Shown here piece after piece: positions 16,241 to 24,088 of a stretch of DNA of 53,759 bases. Origin of the DNA: Streptomyces hyderabadensis (GTDB lineage: Bacteria; Actinomycetota; Actinomycetes; Streptomycetales; Streptomycetaceae); NCBI RefSeq assembly GCF_020404845.1, contig NZ_JAIOJZ010000053.1, positions 1 to 53,759 of the forward strand, in the 5' to 3' direction. The position numbers and the translations under genes are program-made. Within the stretch, counting starts at the first letter, position 1. Every line of letters starts with the position of its first letter. The notes beneath the pieces were generated by a model. The model ran no database searches and was not told where the DNA came from. It was given only the letters and a program-made list of their open reading frames with translations.

Positions 16241-16599
16241 CAGCCGCGCAGCTCGCTCAGCTCGTCGGGGTCGACCGTGCCGTGCCGCTTGGCGACCTGC
16301 ACCACCAGGGCCAGCAGGAGCGCGGTGACGGTGGCGCCGACGACGACGTCGGTGAGGGCCAGCGCCTGGACCACGGGGTCGACCACCGGCCGGGAGCCGG
16401 GTGCGAGGTCGGAGAAGACCGGCGCGGTGGCGCCGTCGCGGTAGCCGACGGCCAGCAGCAGGACGTAGGTGGCGGCCTGGCACACGGACAGGCAGCCCAC
16501 CGCGTGGATGAGGTTGCGGCTGGTGGCCAGGCCGTAGCAGCCGGCCAGGAACACCCAGGCGGCGACCAGGTAGGGCAGTACGTGGGTCAGGGCGGTCAT
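16240..16599 (-). CDS. Antiporter subunit C, MnhC/MbhG (NuoK-like)
   Basis: A 119-residue protein with three TM helices. The first is LPYLVAAWVFLAGCYGL, then HAVGCLSVCQAATYVLLLAVGY, then the NuoK-type DPVVQALALTDVVVGATVTALLLALVVQ. The DP-QALALTxVVxG motif is the family hallmark. The protein helps form the ion pathway with the neighbouring D subunit. Its start at 16599 comes 7 bp after the preceding B-subunit stop, and its TGA overlaps the next ATG. It should function only as part of the complex. Confidence 0.9.
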   Translation of the reverse strand: MTALTHVLPYLVAAWVFLAGCYGLATSRNLIHAVGCLSVCQAATYVLLLAVGYRDGATAPVFSDLAPGSRPVVDPVVQALALTDVVVGATVTALLLALVVQVAKRHGTVDPDELSELRG

Positions 16600-16606
16600 G
16601 GCGCTC

Positions 16607-17389
16607 TCACTTCCCGCGCTGTCGGGGGTCGTCGTGGTACTCGCCGTCGTCGTGCTCGCCCTCGTCCACGATCTCCACGGCCTGGTCCAGGAACCCGGCG
16701 AGCAGCACGACCACCGCGCAGGCGACCTCCATGCCGATCGCGGCGTTGAGCAGCGGGACGGTGCCGGCGGAGGCGAGGGTGTTGAAGGTGCCGTACGGGA
16801 GCAGCGTGTTGGCGAGGAAGGCGGAGCCCGCGAGCAGGGCGGCGAGGCCGGTGACGAGGTAGGCGGACGCGGCGAGCGCGTCGCCCGCCTCGTAGGGGGC
16901 GATGGGCCGCACGCGTTCGAGGGCGCGGTAGTCGGCGCCGAGGTAGAGCAGGTGCAGGGCGGTGGCGGCGACGACGCCGCCCTGGAAGCCGCCGCCGGGG
17001 CTGACCTGGCCGTGGGCGACGACGTACAGGCCGGTCAGCAGGGCGACGGGCAGGACGAGCAGGGCGTAGCGGCGCACGGGCCGGGAGACGGCGGCGGGTT
17101 CGGGGCGGGCCCGGTGCTCGTCGCGGGTCTGGCGCAGCAGGACCACGCTGCCGAGGACCGCGGCGAACAGGATGCTCATCTCGCCGAGCGTGTCGAAGGC
17201 CCGCTGGTCGAAGGTGACGGAGGCGACGGTGTTGGCGGTGTGCCGGCTCAGGGACGCCTCGACGGCCTGGTCGCCGTAGGGGTGCCGGTCGCCGCCGAAC
17301 CGGGGCAGGTCCAGGCAGGCGGCCACCAGGAGCGCGGCGAGACCGGCGCCACCCGTCGCCACCAGCCACAGCCTCATGCGCGGGCTCAC
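16607..17389 (-). CDS. MbhE-MnhB (MbhF) fused antiporter subunit
   Basis: A 260-residue protein that joins two subunits. Residues 1 to about 90 resemble MbhE: a first TM helix (LWLVATGGAGLAALLVAACLDL), a loop with TANTVASVTFDQRAFDTLGEMSILFAAVLGSVVLLR. From about 105 on it is MnhB: LPVALLTGLYVVAHGQVSPGGGFQGGVVAA, then two more TM segments including GMEVACAVVVLLAGFLDQAVE. The GHxSPGGGFQGG motif is diagnostic of MnhB. GTG 17389 overlaps the upstream TGA (GTGA). In MrpA the MbhE part is the C-terminus; here it is carried by MnhB. Confidence 0.88.
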   Translation of the reverse strand: MSPRMRLWLVATGGAGLAALLVAACLDLPRFGGDRHPYGDQAVEASLSRHTANTVASVTFDQRAFDTLGEMSILFAAVLGSVVLLRQTRDEHRARPEPAAVSRPVRRYALLVLPVALLTGLYVVAHGQVSPGGGFQGGVVAATALHLLYLGADYRALERVRPIAPYEAGDALAASAYLVTGLAALLAGSAFLANTLLPYGTFNTLASAGTVPLLNAAIGMEVACAVVVLLAGFLDQAVEIVDEGEHDDGEYHDDPRQRGK

Positions 17390-17685
17390 GGTCCGCTCCC
17401 TCCGCCGCGCCGCCCGTCGGACCCGCCGCCTCCGCCCGCCGCACGCTGCCCGCGCCGGCGCACCTTGCGGACCGTCAGCAGCAGCAGGAGCGGGGTCAGC
17501 GCGGAGCCCACCGCCAGCTGCGACAGGGCGACGTCGGGTGCCTGGAGCACGGTGAACAGCACGGCGAGGACGACGCCGAGGACGGCCAGGACGAGGGACT
17601 GGCGCACGGGGTCGCGCACCGCCACCGCCGCCGTGGCGGACCCGGCGACCAGCAGCAGCGCGGTGACGATCAGGGCCTCAGTCAC
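17386..17685 (-). CDS. DUF4040/MbhD antiporter subunit (MrpA C-terminal-like)
   Basis: A 99-residue three-helix protein. The middle segment AVRDPVRQSLVLAVLGVVLAVLFTVLQAPDVALSQLAVGSAL contains the MbhD/DUF4040 signature APDVALxxxAVGxxL. In MrpA this domain is fused to the large subunit; here it is separate, as in archaeal Mbh complexes. GTG 17685 has AGGAGG 6 bp upstream and overlaps the F-G gene by 8 bp. The final 25 residues are Gly- and Arg-rich and probably disordered. Confidence 0.85.
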   Translation of the reverse strand: MTEALIVTALLLVAGSATAAVAVRDPVRQSLVLAVLGVVLAVLFTVLQAPDVALSQLAVGSALTPLLLLLTVRKVRRRGQRAAGGGGGSDGRRGGGSGP

Positions 17686-18130
17686 GACGGGCCTCCTGCA
17701 TCCCGCCCGCCAGCGCCCGGGAGGCGACCAGGTTGCCGCCGACCAGCAGTGCCCCGACGACCAGCACCTTGACCAGGGCCCGGCCCGGGCCGGTGGCAAG
17801 GCTCACCGCCAGCACGACGGCCGCACCGAGGGCGGCGGCCGTCAGGGTCGGGCCGCGGGCGTGCGGCGGGTCGTCGGCCAGTTCGTCGGCGAGCAGCCGG
17901 GCGAAGACGAGGGTGCCCACCGGTCCGAGGACGGCGAGCACCAGCGCGAGGTCGACGTAGGCGGGGCGTGCGTAGCCCTGGGCGAGCAGCAGGAGTGCGG
18001 GGCAGGCCAGTGCGGTGGACAGGTTCTGGGCGGCGGCGCGGCGGCGCAGGGGGCCGGTCACCACGCCCCACAGCGTGGCTCCGACACCGGCGGCGAGGAC
18101 GACGACGGCGGCGAGGATCCAGCCGTTCAC
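17678..18130 (-). CDS. MnhF-MnhG fused antiporter subunit
   Basis: A 150-residue protein. The N-terminal half resembles MnhF: a first TM helix (ILAAVVVLAAGVGATLWGVVTGPLRRRAAAQNLS), then YVDLALVLAVLGPVGTLVFARLL, which is the MnhF DxALVxAxLxFVGTxAxA motif. The C-terminal half (TAAALGAAVVLAVSLATGPGRALVKVLVVGALLVGGNLVASRAL) corresponds to the last two helices of MnhG. Normally these are separate subunits of about 90 and 110 residues. GTG 18130 overlaps the MnhE stop (GTGA). The G half lacks its usual first helix and the RLHA motif is reduced to PPHARGPTL. Confidence 0.72.
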   Translation of the reverse strand: MNGWILAAVVVLAAGVGATLWGVVTGPLRRRAAAQNLSTALACPALLLLAQGYARPAYVDLALVLAVLGPVGTLVFARLLADELADDPPHARGPTLTAAALGAAVVLAVSLATGPGRALVKVLVVGALLVGGNLVASRALAGGMQEARRD

Positions 18131-18309
18131 CGGCCGGTCACCGCCCGCCGCGCGCCCCGTGCCACGAGCGCCACCACGACCGAGGCGCCCGCGCCCACCG
18201 CCGCTTCGAGCAGGTCGACGGTGTTGACGAGAACCAGCCAGAGCGCGGCGAGCGGAACCCACCAGGCGGCCACCTCGGCCGCGGCGAGGAGTGTCCTACG
18301 GCTTGGCAC
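18127..18309 (-). CDS. Short MnhE-like antiporter subunit
   Basis: A 60-residue protein with two hydrophobic segments (TLLAAAEVAAWWVPLAALWLVLVNTVD and AAVGAGASVVVALVARGARRAV). It corresponds to the N-terminal TM pair of MnhE, but family members are usually 150-170 residues, so the cytoplasmic domain is missing. GTG 18309 is chosen because GGAGG lies 6 bp upstream; the frame extends upstream as an Arg-rich shadow with no coding character. It is the first gene of the antiporter operon and ends in the GTGA overlap with the F-G gene. Position and hydrophobicity support the call more than sequence identity does. Confidence 0.6.
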   Translation of the reverse strand: MPSRRTLLAAAEVAAWWVPLAALWLVLVNTVDLLEAAVGAGASVVVALVARGARRAVTGR

Positions 18310-18581
18310 ACGCCACCTCCACCGGCCGGCCCGGGCCCGCCAGGTCCCGGATGCCCTTTGTGCCGCTCTTGTTGCCGTTGTTCCTGCTTCGCCGCCATCC
18401 AAGCACCGCGCGGGGAGCGGCCGACGGCGGCGCGCGGCGGCTCCCCCGGCCGGAGTGCCCCGGCCGGGGGAGGGATAACCGGGCGGCCCGCGCCGGGGGC
18501 GGCGCGGTGCGCCGGGCATCCTCGGCGGATCGGCGGGTAACCGCCCTACCACGCGGGGAAGTTGACGACTGGAGGACCGAC

Positions 18582-19133
18582 ATGACTCGTGCCGCCTCAC
18601 GGCCGCGTTCGTGGTCGCGCCCCGGCGCCGCCAAGGCGCGCGACGACGACCGTCCCGAACGGCACACGCTCGCCCTGCCGTTGCGGCTGCTGGCGACGGC
18701 GTGCGCATTCGTCTTCATGGTGGCGTTCGCGGTGGTGCTGGCCCGGCTGACCCTGCAGCCCTCCCCCGCGTCCGAGGCCCTGACCCACACCAATCTGCAC
18801 CCCGGCCGCTCGCTGCGGGCCTATCTGGACCAGCCCGCCCTGCGCGACGCAGTCAAGCAGATCGGCGGCAACATCCTGCTCGGCGTGCCGTTCGGCGTCC
18901 TGGTCCCGGTCGTCGCCCCGCGCGCCCGCGGGGTGCTGCGCGTGCTGCTGCTGACGGCCGTGGTGATGCTGCTGGTGGAGTCCGCCCAGGGCGTCCTGGT
19001 CACCGGGCGCGCCTTCGACGTCGACGACGTCATCCTCAACACCGCCGGGGCGCTGATCGGTTACCTGCTCCTCGGCCGGCGGATGAGCCGCACGGTGCAC
19101 GCGCGCGGGGGGCGAGGCGGGGGACGCACCTGA
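18582..19133 (+). CDS. VanZ-like family membrane protein
   Basis: A 183-residue protein starting at ATG 18582 with GGAGGACCGAC upstream. TM helices start at LRLLATACAFVFMVAFAVVLARLTLQP. The VanZ motif region follows: QIGGNILLGVPFGVLVP, VLLLTAVVMLLVESAQGVL and FDVDDVILNTAGALIGYLLLGR. The Q-GGN, E-x-x-Q and DxDDxxxNTxGxxxG motifs are typical. VanZ of vancomycin clusters gives low-level teicoplanin resistance, but most family members have unknown roles and this one stands alone. The 272-bp gap before it holds only promoter-length sequence, with no gene visible. Confidence 0.88.
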   Translation: MTRAASRPRSWSRPGAAKARDDDRPERHTLALPLRLLATACAFVFMVAFAVVLARLTLQPSPASEALTHTNLHPGRSLRAYLDQPALRDAVKQIGGNILLGVPFGVLVPVVAPRARGVLRVLLLTAVVMLLVESAQGVLVTGRAFDVDDVILNTAGALIGYLLLGRRMSRTVHARGGRGGGRT

Positions 19134-19162
19134 GGGCGGGCCGTCCGGTCCGTACCAAGGTA

Positions 19163-19192
19163 TTGACCCGTCCTTATCTCACTACTTGAATA
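19163..19192 (+). promoter_or_regulatory. Promoter of GH16 gene
   Basis: TTGACC (19163-19168) is followed at 17-18 bp by TTGAAT/TGAATA (19186-19192) in an AT-rich stretch that stands out from its surroundings. A purine-rich RBS (GGAAGGGAGAG) and the GTG start follow about 70 bp downstream. Confidence 0.45.
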
Positions 19193-19262
19193 AAGAGGCG
19201 ACATCCCAACCCCCCACCTCGGTCGGCGCCTTCGCGCAAGGCGCCGTACGGAAGGGAGAGCC

Positions 19263-20519
19263 GTGGCCCGCCCACGCCTGCTCCGCAGCTGCCTCCTCGC
19301 CGCCGCCCTGTCCGCCGGGCTGGCCGCCTCCCTCGTGACCGGCCCCGCCCAGGCCGGCCCGGAAACCTCCCGGACCTCCGGCGCCGCATCCTCCGCGGCC
19401 GCCGCCGTGGCGTTCTCGGACACCTTCGACGGCCCGGCCGGCGCGGCCGTCGACTCCTCGAAGTGGCAGATCGAGACCGGCGACAACGTCAACAACCACG
19501 AACGGCAGTACTACACCTCGGGCAACAAGAACGCCGCGCTGGACGGACAGGGCCACCTGGTCATCACCGCCCGCAAGGAGAACCCGGCCAACTACCAGTG
19601 CTGGTACGGCACCTGCCAGTACACCTCGGCCCGGCTCAACACCTCCGGGAAGTTCACCGCGCAGTACGGTCACGTCGAGGCACGGATGAAGGTGCCGCGC
19701 GGGCAGGGCATGTGGCCCGCGTTCTGGATGCTGGGCACCCCGGTGAACTGGCCGGACTCCGGCGAGATCGACATCATGGAGAACGTCGGCTTCGAGCCCT
19801 CCACCGTGCACGGCACCATCCACGGCCCCGGCTACTCCGGCGCGGGCGGCATCGGCGCCGGCTACACCCTGCCGGGCGGGCAGGCCTTCGCGGACGCCTT
19901 CCACACCTTCGCCGTCGACTGGGCGCCCGACTCGATCACCTGGTCGGTGGACGGCACCGTCTACCAGCGGCGCACCCCGGCCGACCTGGGCGGGAAGCAG
20001 TGGGTGTTCAACCGGCCGTACTTCCTGATCCTGAACCTGGCGGTCGGCGGCTACTGGCCGGGCGACCCGGACGGCTCCACGGTCTTCCCGCAGACCCTCG
20101 TCGTCGACCACGTCTCGGTGACGACCGGCGACTCCGCGGCCGGCGGCGCGATCCGGGGCCTGGCCGGCAAGTGCGTGGACGTCGCCGCGGCGAACAGCGC
20201 CAACGGCACCCCCGTCCAGCTCTACGACTGCAACGGCACCGCGGCCCAGCAGTGGACGGTGGGCTCCGACGGCACGGTCCGGGCGCTCGGCAAGTGCCTG
20301 GACGTCGACGCCGGCGGCACGGCGGACGGCACCGTCGTCCAGCTGTGGGACTGCAACGGCAGCGCCGCCCAGCAGTGGGTCGTCACCGCCGCGCGCGACA
20401 TCGTCAATCCGCAGGCCGACAAGTGCCTCGACGTCACCGGCAACGACTCGGCCAACGGCACCCGGCTGCAGATCTGGACCTGCACGGGCGGCGCCAACCA
20501 GAAGTGGACGGTCGGCTGA
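19263..20519 (+). CDS. Secreted GH16 beta-1,3-glucanase with ricin-type lectin domain
   Basis: A 418-residue secreted enzyme. GTG 19263 follows GGAAGGGAGAGCC. The signal peptide ends AQA around residue 31. The GH16 domain (about 50-275) carries GEIDIMENVG, with nucleophile E168, assisting D170 and acid/base E173, plus MWPAFWML and FHTFAVDW, typical of laminarinase-type members that cut beta-1,3 or mixed-linked glucans. A C-terminal beta-trefoil (about 285-418) has three QxW repeats (QQW, QQW, QKW), each with a KCLD/KCVDV start, so it should bind sugars. The role is probably breakdown of fungal or algal glucan. A promoter-like element lies upstream and an 8-bp-stem terminator follows. Confidence 0.95.
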   Translation: MARPRLLRSCLLAAALSAGLAASLVTGPAQAGPETSRTSGAASSAAAAVAFSDTFDGPAGAAVDSSKWQIETGDNVNNHERQYYTSGNKNAALDGQGHLVITARKENPANYQCWYGTCQYTSARLNTSGKFTAQYGHVEARMKVPRGQGMWPAFWMLGTPVNWPDSGEIDIMENVGFEPSTVHGTIHGPGYSGAGGIGAGYTLPGGQAFADAFHTFAVDWAPDSITWSVDGTVYQRRTPADLGGKQWVFNRPYFLILNLAVGGYWPGDPDGSTVFPQTLVVDHVSVTTGDSAAGGAIRGLAGKCVDVAAANSANGTPVQLYDCNGTAAQQWTVGSDGTVRALGKCLDVDAGGTADGTVVQLWDCNGSAAQQWVVTAARDIVNPQADKCLDVTGNDSANGTRLQIWTCTGGANQKWTVG

Positions 20520-20542
20520 GCCGCCGGGCGGGGGCGGCGGCT
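20519..20542. terminator. GC-rich hairpin between convergent genes
   Basis: AGCCGCCG (20519-20526) pairs with CGGCGGCT (20535-20542) around an 8-nt loop. It lies immediately after the GH16 stop and just before the convergent stop at 20547, so it can serve both transcripts. Confidence 0.6.
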
Positions 20543-20546
20543 GCGC

Positions 20547-20783
20547 CTAGCGCGGCATCCAGGTGAACTTGTCCCCGCCCACCCAGCGCACGACGTCCGG
20601 GTCGTCCAGGTCGTGGACCGTGATGCCGAACGCGGCGGCGGCCTCCAGCACGTCGGTGACGGACTTGGCCTCACCGACCACCTGGCCGTCGATCTCCACG
20701 ATCCGGAACGGGGGCGGGCCCGGCTGCACCCCGAACACGAGGATCCGCGGACTGCCGATGTGCGGGCTGTCGATCTCGGTCAT
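20547..20783 (-). CDS. Small conserved hypothetical protein
   Basis: A 78-residue soluble protein with no family I can name. It has alternating strands and helices: PRILVFGVQP, PFRIVEIDGQVVGEAKSVTDVLEAAAAFGITVHDLDDPDVVRWVGGDKFTW. That layout suggests a compact alpha/beta fold with a DLDD-PDVVRWVGG segment near the C-terminus. I have seen similar small proteins in Streptomyces annotated only as hypothetical. ATG 20783 gives the most compact product, but its ribosome binding site is weak, so the start is uncertain. It is divergent from the PHP gene. Confidence 0.7.
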   Translation of the reverse strand: MTEIDSPHIGSPRILVFGVQPGPPPFRIVEIDGQVVGEAKSVTDVLEAAAAFGITVHDLDDPDVVRWVGGDKFTWMPR

Positions 20784-20918
20784 GCCTAGAGGGTAGGCCG
20801 CAACGCGCGGGAGCGAGGACCCGGCCGGGACCCGGCCGCCCGTGGTGCGTCTCCCGCCGCTCTGGGGAACCCTGGACATGCGGGTGGACGACGGCCGCGG
20901 CCGGACCAGGAGGTGGCG

Positions 20919-21950
20919 ATGGACCCCGTCGAGGCGCTGGAGCGGATCGCCTTCCTGCTGGAGCGGAGCCAGGCGCCAACGTACCGGGTCCGCGCCTTCC
21001 GCACCGCGGCGGGGGTGCTCGGCGGGCTGTCGGCCGCCGAGCTGCGCGAGCGGGCGGGGTCGCTGGAGTCGCTCAAGGGGGTCGGTCCCAAGACGGCGCA
21101 GGTGGCACGGGAGGCGCTGGACGGCCAGGTGCCCGGCTACCTCGCGAAGCTGGAGAGCGAGGCGGACACCCCGCTCGCCCGGGGCGGTGAAGCGCTGCGG
21201 GAACAGCTGCGCGGCGACTGCCATCTGCACTCGGACTGGTCGGACGGCGGCAGTCCGATCGAGGAGATGGGCCGTACGGCGGCGGCCCTCGGGCACGAGT
21301 GGGCGGCCCTGACCGACCACTCCCCGCGTCTGACGGTGGCCCGCGGCCTCTCCCCCGCGCGGCTGCGCGAGCAGTTGGACGTGGTGGCGGAGCTGAACGC
21401 GACCTGGGCGCCGTTCCGGCTGCTGACCGGCATCGAGTGCGACATCCTCGACGACGGCTCGCTCGACCAGGAGCCGGAGCTGCTGGACCGGCTCGACGTG
21501 GTGGTCGTGTCGGTGCACTCCAAGCTGCGGATGGACGCCCGCTCGATGACCCGCCGGATGGTGACCGCCGTCCGCGATCCGCACGCGGACGTGCTCGGAC
21601 ACTGCACCGGGCGGCTGCTGTCCGGGCGGGGGCGGCCGGAGTCGCAGTTCGACGCGGACGAGGTCTTCGCCGCCTGCGCCGAGGCCGGCACGGCCGTGGA
21701 GATCAACAGCCGCCCGGAGCGGCTCGACCCGCCGCGGCGGCTGCTGCGCCGGGCGGTGGCGGCCGGTGTGCTGTTCTCCGTCGACACGGACGCGCACGCG
21801 CCGGGTCAGCTGGACTGGCAGATCCACGGGTGCGCGCGGGCCGAGGAGTGCGGGGTGCCCCCGGAGCGCGTGGTCACCACCTGGTCGCTGGACGAGCTGC
21901 TGGCCTGGACGCGCGAGGGCCGTACACCGTCCGGAGTGACGAGCCGCTGA
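20919..21950 (+). CDS. PHP-domain phosphoesterase with N-terminal helix-hairpin-helix, PolX-like
   Basis: A 343-residue protein starting at ATG 20919 with AGGAGG 5 bp upstream; the GTG at 20913 is a weaker option. Residues 5-80 resemble the N-terminal 8-kDa-like helical region of family X polymerases, with a helix-hairpin-helix LKGVGPKTA (52-60). A PHP domain follows from about 99: DCHLHSDWSDG, LTDHS, GIECDI, SVHSK, GHCTGR and DTDAHA, which supply the expected metal ligands. The nucleotidyltransferase palm of PolX is absent, so it cannot polymerise. It is probably a metal-dependent exonuclease or phosphatase, perhaps in DNA repair (inference). Confidence 0.85.
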   Translation: MDPVEALERIAFLLERSQAPTYRVRAFRTAAGVLGGLSAAELRERAGSLESLKGVGPKTAQVAREALDGQVPGYLAKLESEADTPLARGGEALREQLRGDCHLHSDWSDGGSPIEEMGRTAAALGHEWAALTDHSPRLTVARGLSPARLREQLDVVAELNATWAPFRLLTGIECDILDDGSLDQEPELLDRLDVVVVSVHSKLRMDARSMTRRMVTAVRDPHADVLGHCTGRLLSGRGRPESQFDADEVFAACAEAGTAVEINSRPERLDPPRRLLRRAVAAGVLFSVDTDAHAPGQLDWQIHGCARAEECGVPPERVVTTWSLDELLAWTREGRTPSGVTSR

Positions 21951-21980
21951 CGTGGTACCCGCCCGCCGATCCACAGTCCG

Positions 21981-22043
21981 CGGACCACGGACCACGGACC
22001 ACGAGCCACGGATCACGGGCCACGGACGACAGACCACGGAAGG
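21981..22043. repeat. Nine-unit 7-bp tandem repeat (CGGACCA)
   Basis: The first three units are exact CGGACCA copies; the next six differ by one or two bases (CGAGCCA, CGGATCA, CGGGCCA, CGGACGA, CAGACCA, CGGAAGG). The array ends 8 bp before the HAD gene start and supplies its GGAAGG ribosome binding site. It lies outside coding sequence. Confidence 0.85.
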
Positions 22044-22051
22044 GACAGTGC

Positions 22052-22708
22052 ATGGAACGGGCGGCCGTGTTCGACGTCGACGGCACCCTCGTCGACACCA
22101 ATCACCTGCACGTGACGACCTGGTGGGAGGCGTTCCGGCAGGCGGGGCACCGGGTGCCGATGCATGCCGTCCACCGGGCCGTGGGCCTCGCCTCCGGCGA
22201 TCTCGTCGCACGGCTGCTGGGCGAGGACCGGGACAAGGACCGCGACGCGGAGCTGAGCGCCGCCCACAAGGCACTGTACGGGCAGTACTTCGACCGGCTG
22301 CCGGCGCTGCCGGGCGCCGGGGAACTGCTGCGCCGGCTGGCCGGCGACGGCTGGAAGGTGCTGCTGGCCACCTCGGCGGGCGGGGCGGAGCTGGGCGCGC
22401 TGCGGCGGGCCATCGACGCGGACGACGCGATCGCCGCCACCGCGAGCGCCGACGACGTGGCCGCGGGCAAACCGGCGCCGGAGCCGGTCGAGCACGCGCT
22501 GGACCTGGCGGGGGTGCCGGCCGAGCGGGCCGTCTTCGTCGGCGACACGGTGTGGGACATGCGCGCGGGCAGCCGGGCCGGGGTGCGCTGCGTGGGCGTG
22601 CTGTGCGGCGGTCTGCCCCGCGCCGACCTGGAGGAGGCGGGCGCGGAGGCGGTCTACGCCGACCCGGCCCACCTGCTGGCCTCGCTGCGCGGGAGCCCGC
22701 TGGCATGA
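22052..22708 (+). CDS. HAD-superfamily hydrolase (phosphatase-like)
   Basis: A 218-residue HAD hydrolase with subclass I helical cap. Motif I is FDVDGTLVD with nucleophile D8 and D10, motif II LLATSAGG, motif III the lysine in AAGKPAPEPV, and motif IV FVGDTVWDM. These place it among small-molecule phosphatases such as phosphoglycolate or beta-phosphoglucomutase relatives. The substrate cannot be told. ATG 22052 follows GGAAGGGACAGTGC. It is preceded by an unusual heptamer repeat and followed 46 bp later by the FUSC gene on the same strand. Confidence 0.92.
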   Translation: MERAAVFDVDGTLVDTNHLHVTTWWEAFRQAGHRVPMHAVHRAVGLASGDLVARLLGEDRDKDRDAELSAAHKALYGQYFDRLPALPGAGELLRRLAGDGWKVLLATSAGGAELGALRRAIDADDAIAATASADDVAAGKPAPEPVEHALDLAGVPAERAVFVGDTVWDMRAGSRAGVRCVGVLCGGLPRADLEEAGAEAVYADPAHLLASLRGSPLA

Positions 22709-22754
22709 GTCACCGGACGCGACCTCGCCCGCCCCGGCGGGCACCCGGCACCGT

Positions 22755-23981
22755 ATGAGCGCTGTGACACACACCCTCCGGGAGGCACTGAGGGGTCGGC
22801 GACCCGTGGCCGCGGTGTGGTGGGAGGTGTGCGCCGTCGGGCGGGCCGTCCGGGCGGCCTGGCGGGGGCCGGGGCGGGAACGCGACCTCGTCGTGCAGTC
22901 GCTGAAGGCCGCGGGCGCGGCGCTGATCGCCTGGACCGTGGCGGGCGTGTGGCTGGACGATCCGATGGCGTTGATGGCGCCCTGGGTGGCGCTGGTCCTC
23001 GTGCAGGCCACCGTCTACAGCTCGGTGCGGCAGGCCGGGCAGCAGTTCGCGGCGATCTGCGTCGGCGCGCTGGGGGCGTCGGCGGCACAGGCGCTCACGG
23101 AGGACAACACGGGGGCGCTGGTGCTGTCCCTGCCGGTGCTGATGCTGGCGGCGAACTGGTCCCGCTTCGGCCGGCAGGGCATCTACGCGGCCACCACCGC
23201 GGTGTTCGTCCTGGCCTCCGGTACGACGGTGTCGGCCGCCGCGGTCGGTCACCGGGTGGGCCAGGCGGCGCTCGGGGCGGTCATCGGCGTGGCGGTCAAC
23301 GCCCTGGTGCTGCCGCCGATCCATCTGCGGGACGTACGGGAGAACCTCGCGGCGCTGGCCCGGGAGTCGGGCGACCTCCTGCACTCCGTCGCCGCCGACC
23401 TGCGGGAGACCCAGTGGGACGCGCAGAGCGCGGCCGACTGGACCCGGCAGGCCGGGTGGCTGGAGCGGCGGCTGGACGCGCTGTACTCCGCCCGGTCGTG
23501 GAGCCGGGAGAGCCTGCGCCTGACCTCGGGGCCGCTGCGCCGGCTGCACCGCGGGCCCGCGGTGGTGCCCCCGGAGGACGAGGACCGGCGGTGGAGCCGG
23601 GTCACCGGGAACCTCACCGCGCTGACCCGGACCCTGGCGGTGGCGGCCGACGAGCAGCGGACGCCCGCACCGCCCGAGGGGCCGGTCCTCGACCTGTACG
23701 CGCGCCTGCTGCGGCTGATCGGCGACGCCTGCCACGCCGAGGCCGGCCGGCTGGTGGGTGACCGGGCCGAGGCCGCTCCTGGGGCGGCCACCGAGGCGAC
23801 GATGGAGGAACTCCACCGGCGGCTGCAGGAGGGGCTGCGGGAGCACGCCGGACAGGGTGCCGCGCGGACCGCGGTGCTCGGCACCCTGCTGCTCCAGGCG
23901 GAGAACCTGTGGGCCGAGGTCGTACCCGAGCCCCGCGAGTCCAGCGACTCCAGCGAGTCCGCCGAGTCCTTCGAGCAGTGA
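22755..23981 (+). CDS. FUSC/aromatic acid exporter-type membrane protein
   Basis: A 408-residue membrane protein with an N-terminal block of about six TM helices (VVQSLKAAGAALIAWTVAGVWL, MALMAPWVALVLVQATVYSSV, QFAAICVGALGASAAQAL, LSLPVLMLAANW, QGIYAATTAVFVLASG, AALGAVIGVAVNALVLPP) and a long helical cytoplasmic region. This is the FUSC/ArAE half-size layout, whose members export aromatic acids or similar amphiphiles. The acidic, Ser-rich tail (SSDSSESAESFEQ) is low complexity. A second protein of the same type is encoded at 27858. ATG 22755 has only a weak binding site, so translation may be coupled to the HAD gene. Confidence 0.85.
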   Translation: MSAVTHTLREALRGRRPVAAVWWEVCAVGRAVRAAWRGPGRERDLVVQSLKAAGAALIAWTVAGVWLDDPMALMAPWVALVLVQATVYSSVRQAGQQFAAICVGALGASAAQALTEDNTGALVLSLPVLMLAANWSRFGRQGIYAATTAVFVLASGTTVSAAAVGHRVGQAALGAVIGVAVNALVLPPIHLRDVRENLAALARESGDLLHSVAADLRETQWDAQSAADWTRQAGWLERRLDALYSARSWSRESLRLTSGPLRRLHRGPAVVPPEDEDRRWSRVTGNLTALTRTLAVAADEQRTPAPPEGPVLDLYARLLRLIGDACHAEAGRLVGDRAEAAPGAATEATMEELHRRLQEGLREHAGQGAARTAVLGTLLLQAENLWAEVVPEPRESSDSSESAESFEQ

Positions 23982-24088
23982 CGCAGATCACCCCAAACCA
24001 CGACAGACGGTGGAACACCGGCCGGTCGTTCGCCGTTGAACAGACCGTGGGTACGGACGGGACAGTGTCCCCGGGCCTCACCTATCGC

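Noticed and set aside
14540..16444. Plus-strand frame of 634 codons antisense to the antiporter
   Set aside because: It is a Gln/Gly/Arg-rich shadow of the membrane protein and has no RBS.
21981..22043. Heptamer array read as CRISPR or origin iterons
   Set aside because: Unit length is 7 bp without spacers, and there is no replication gene.
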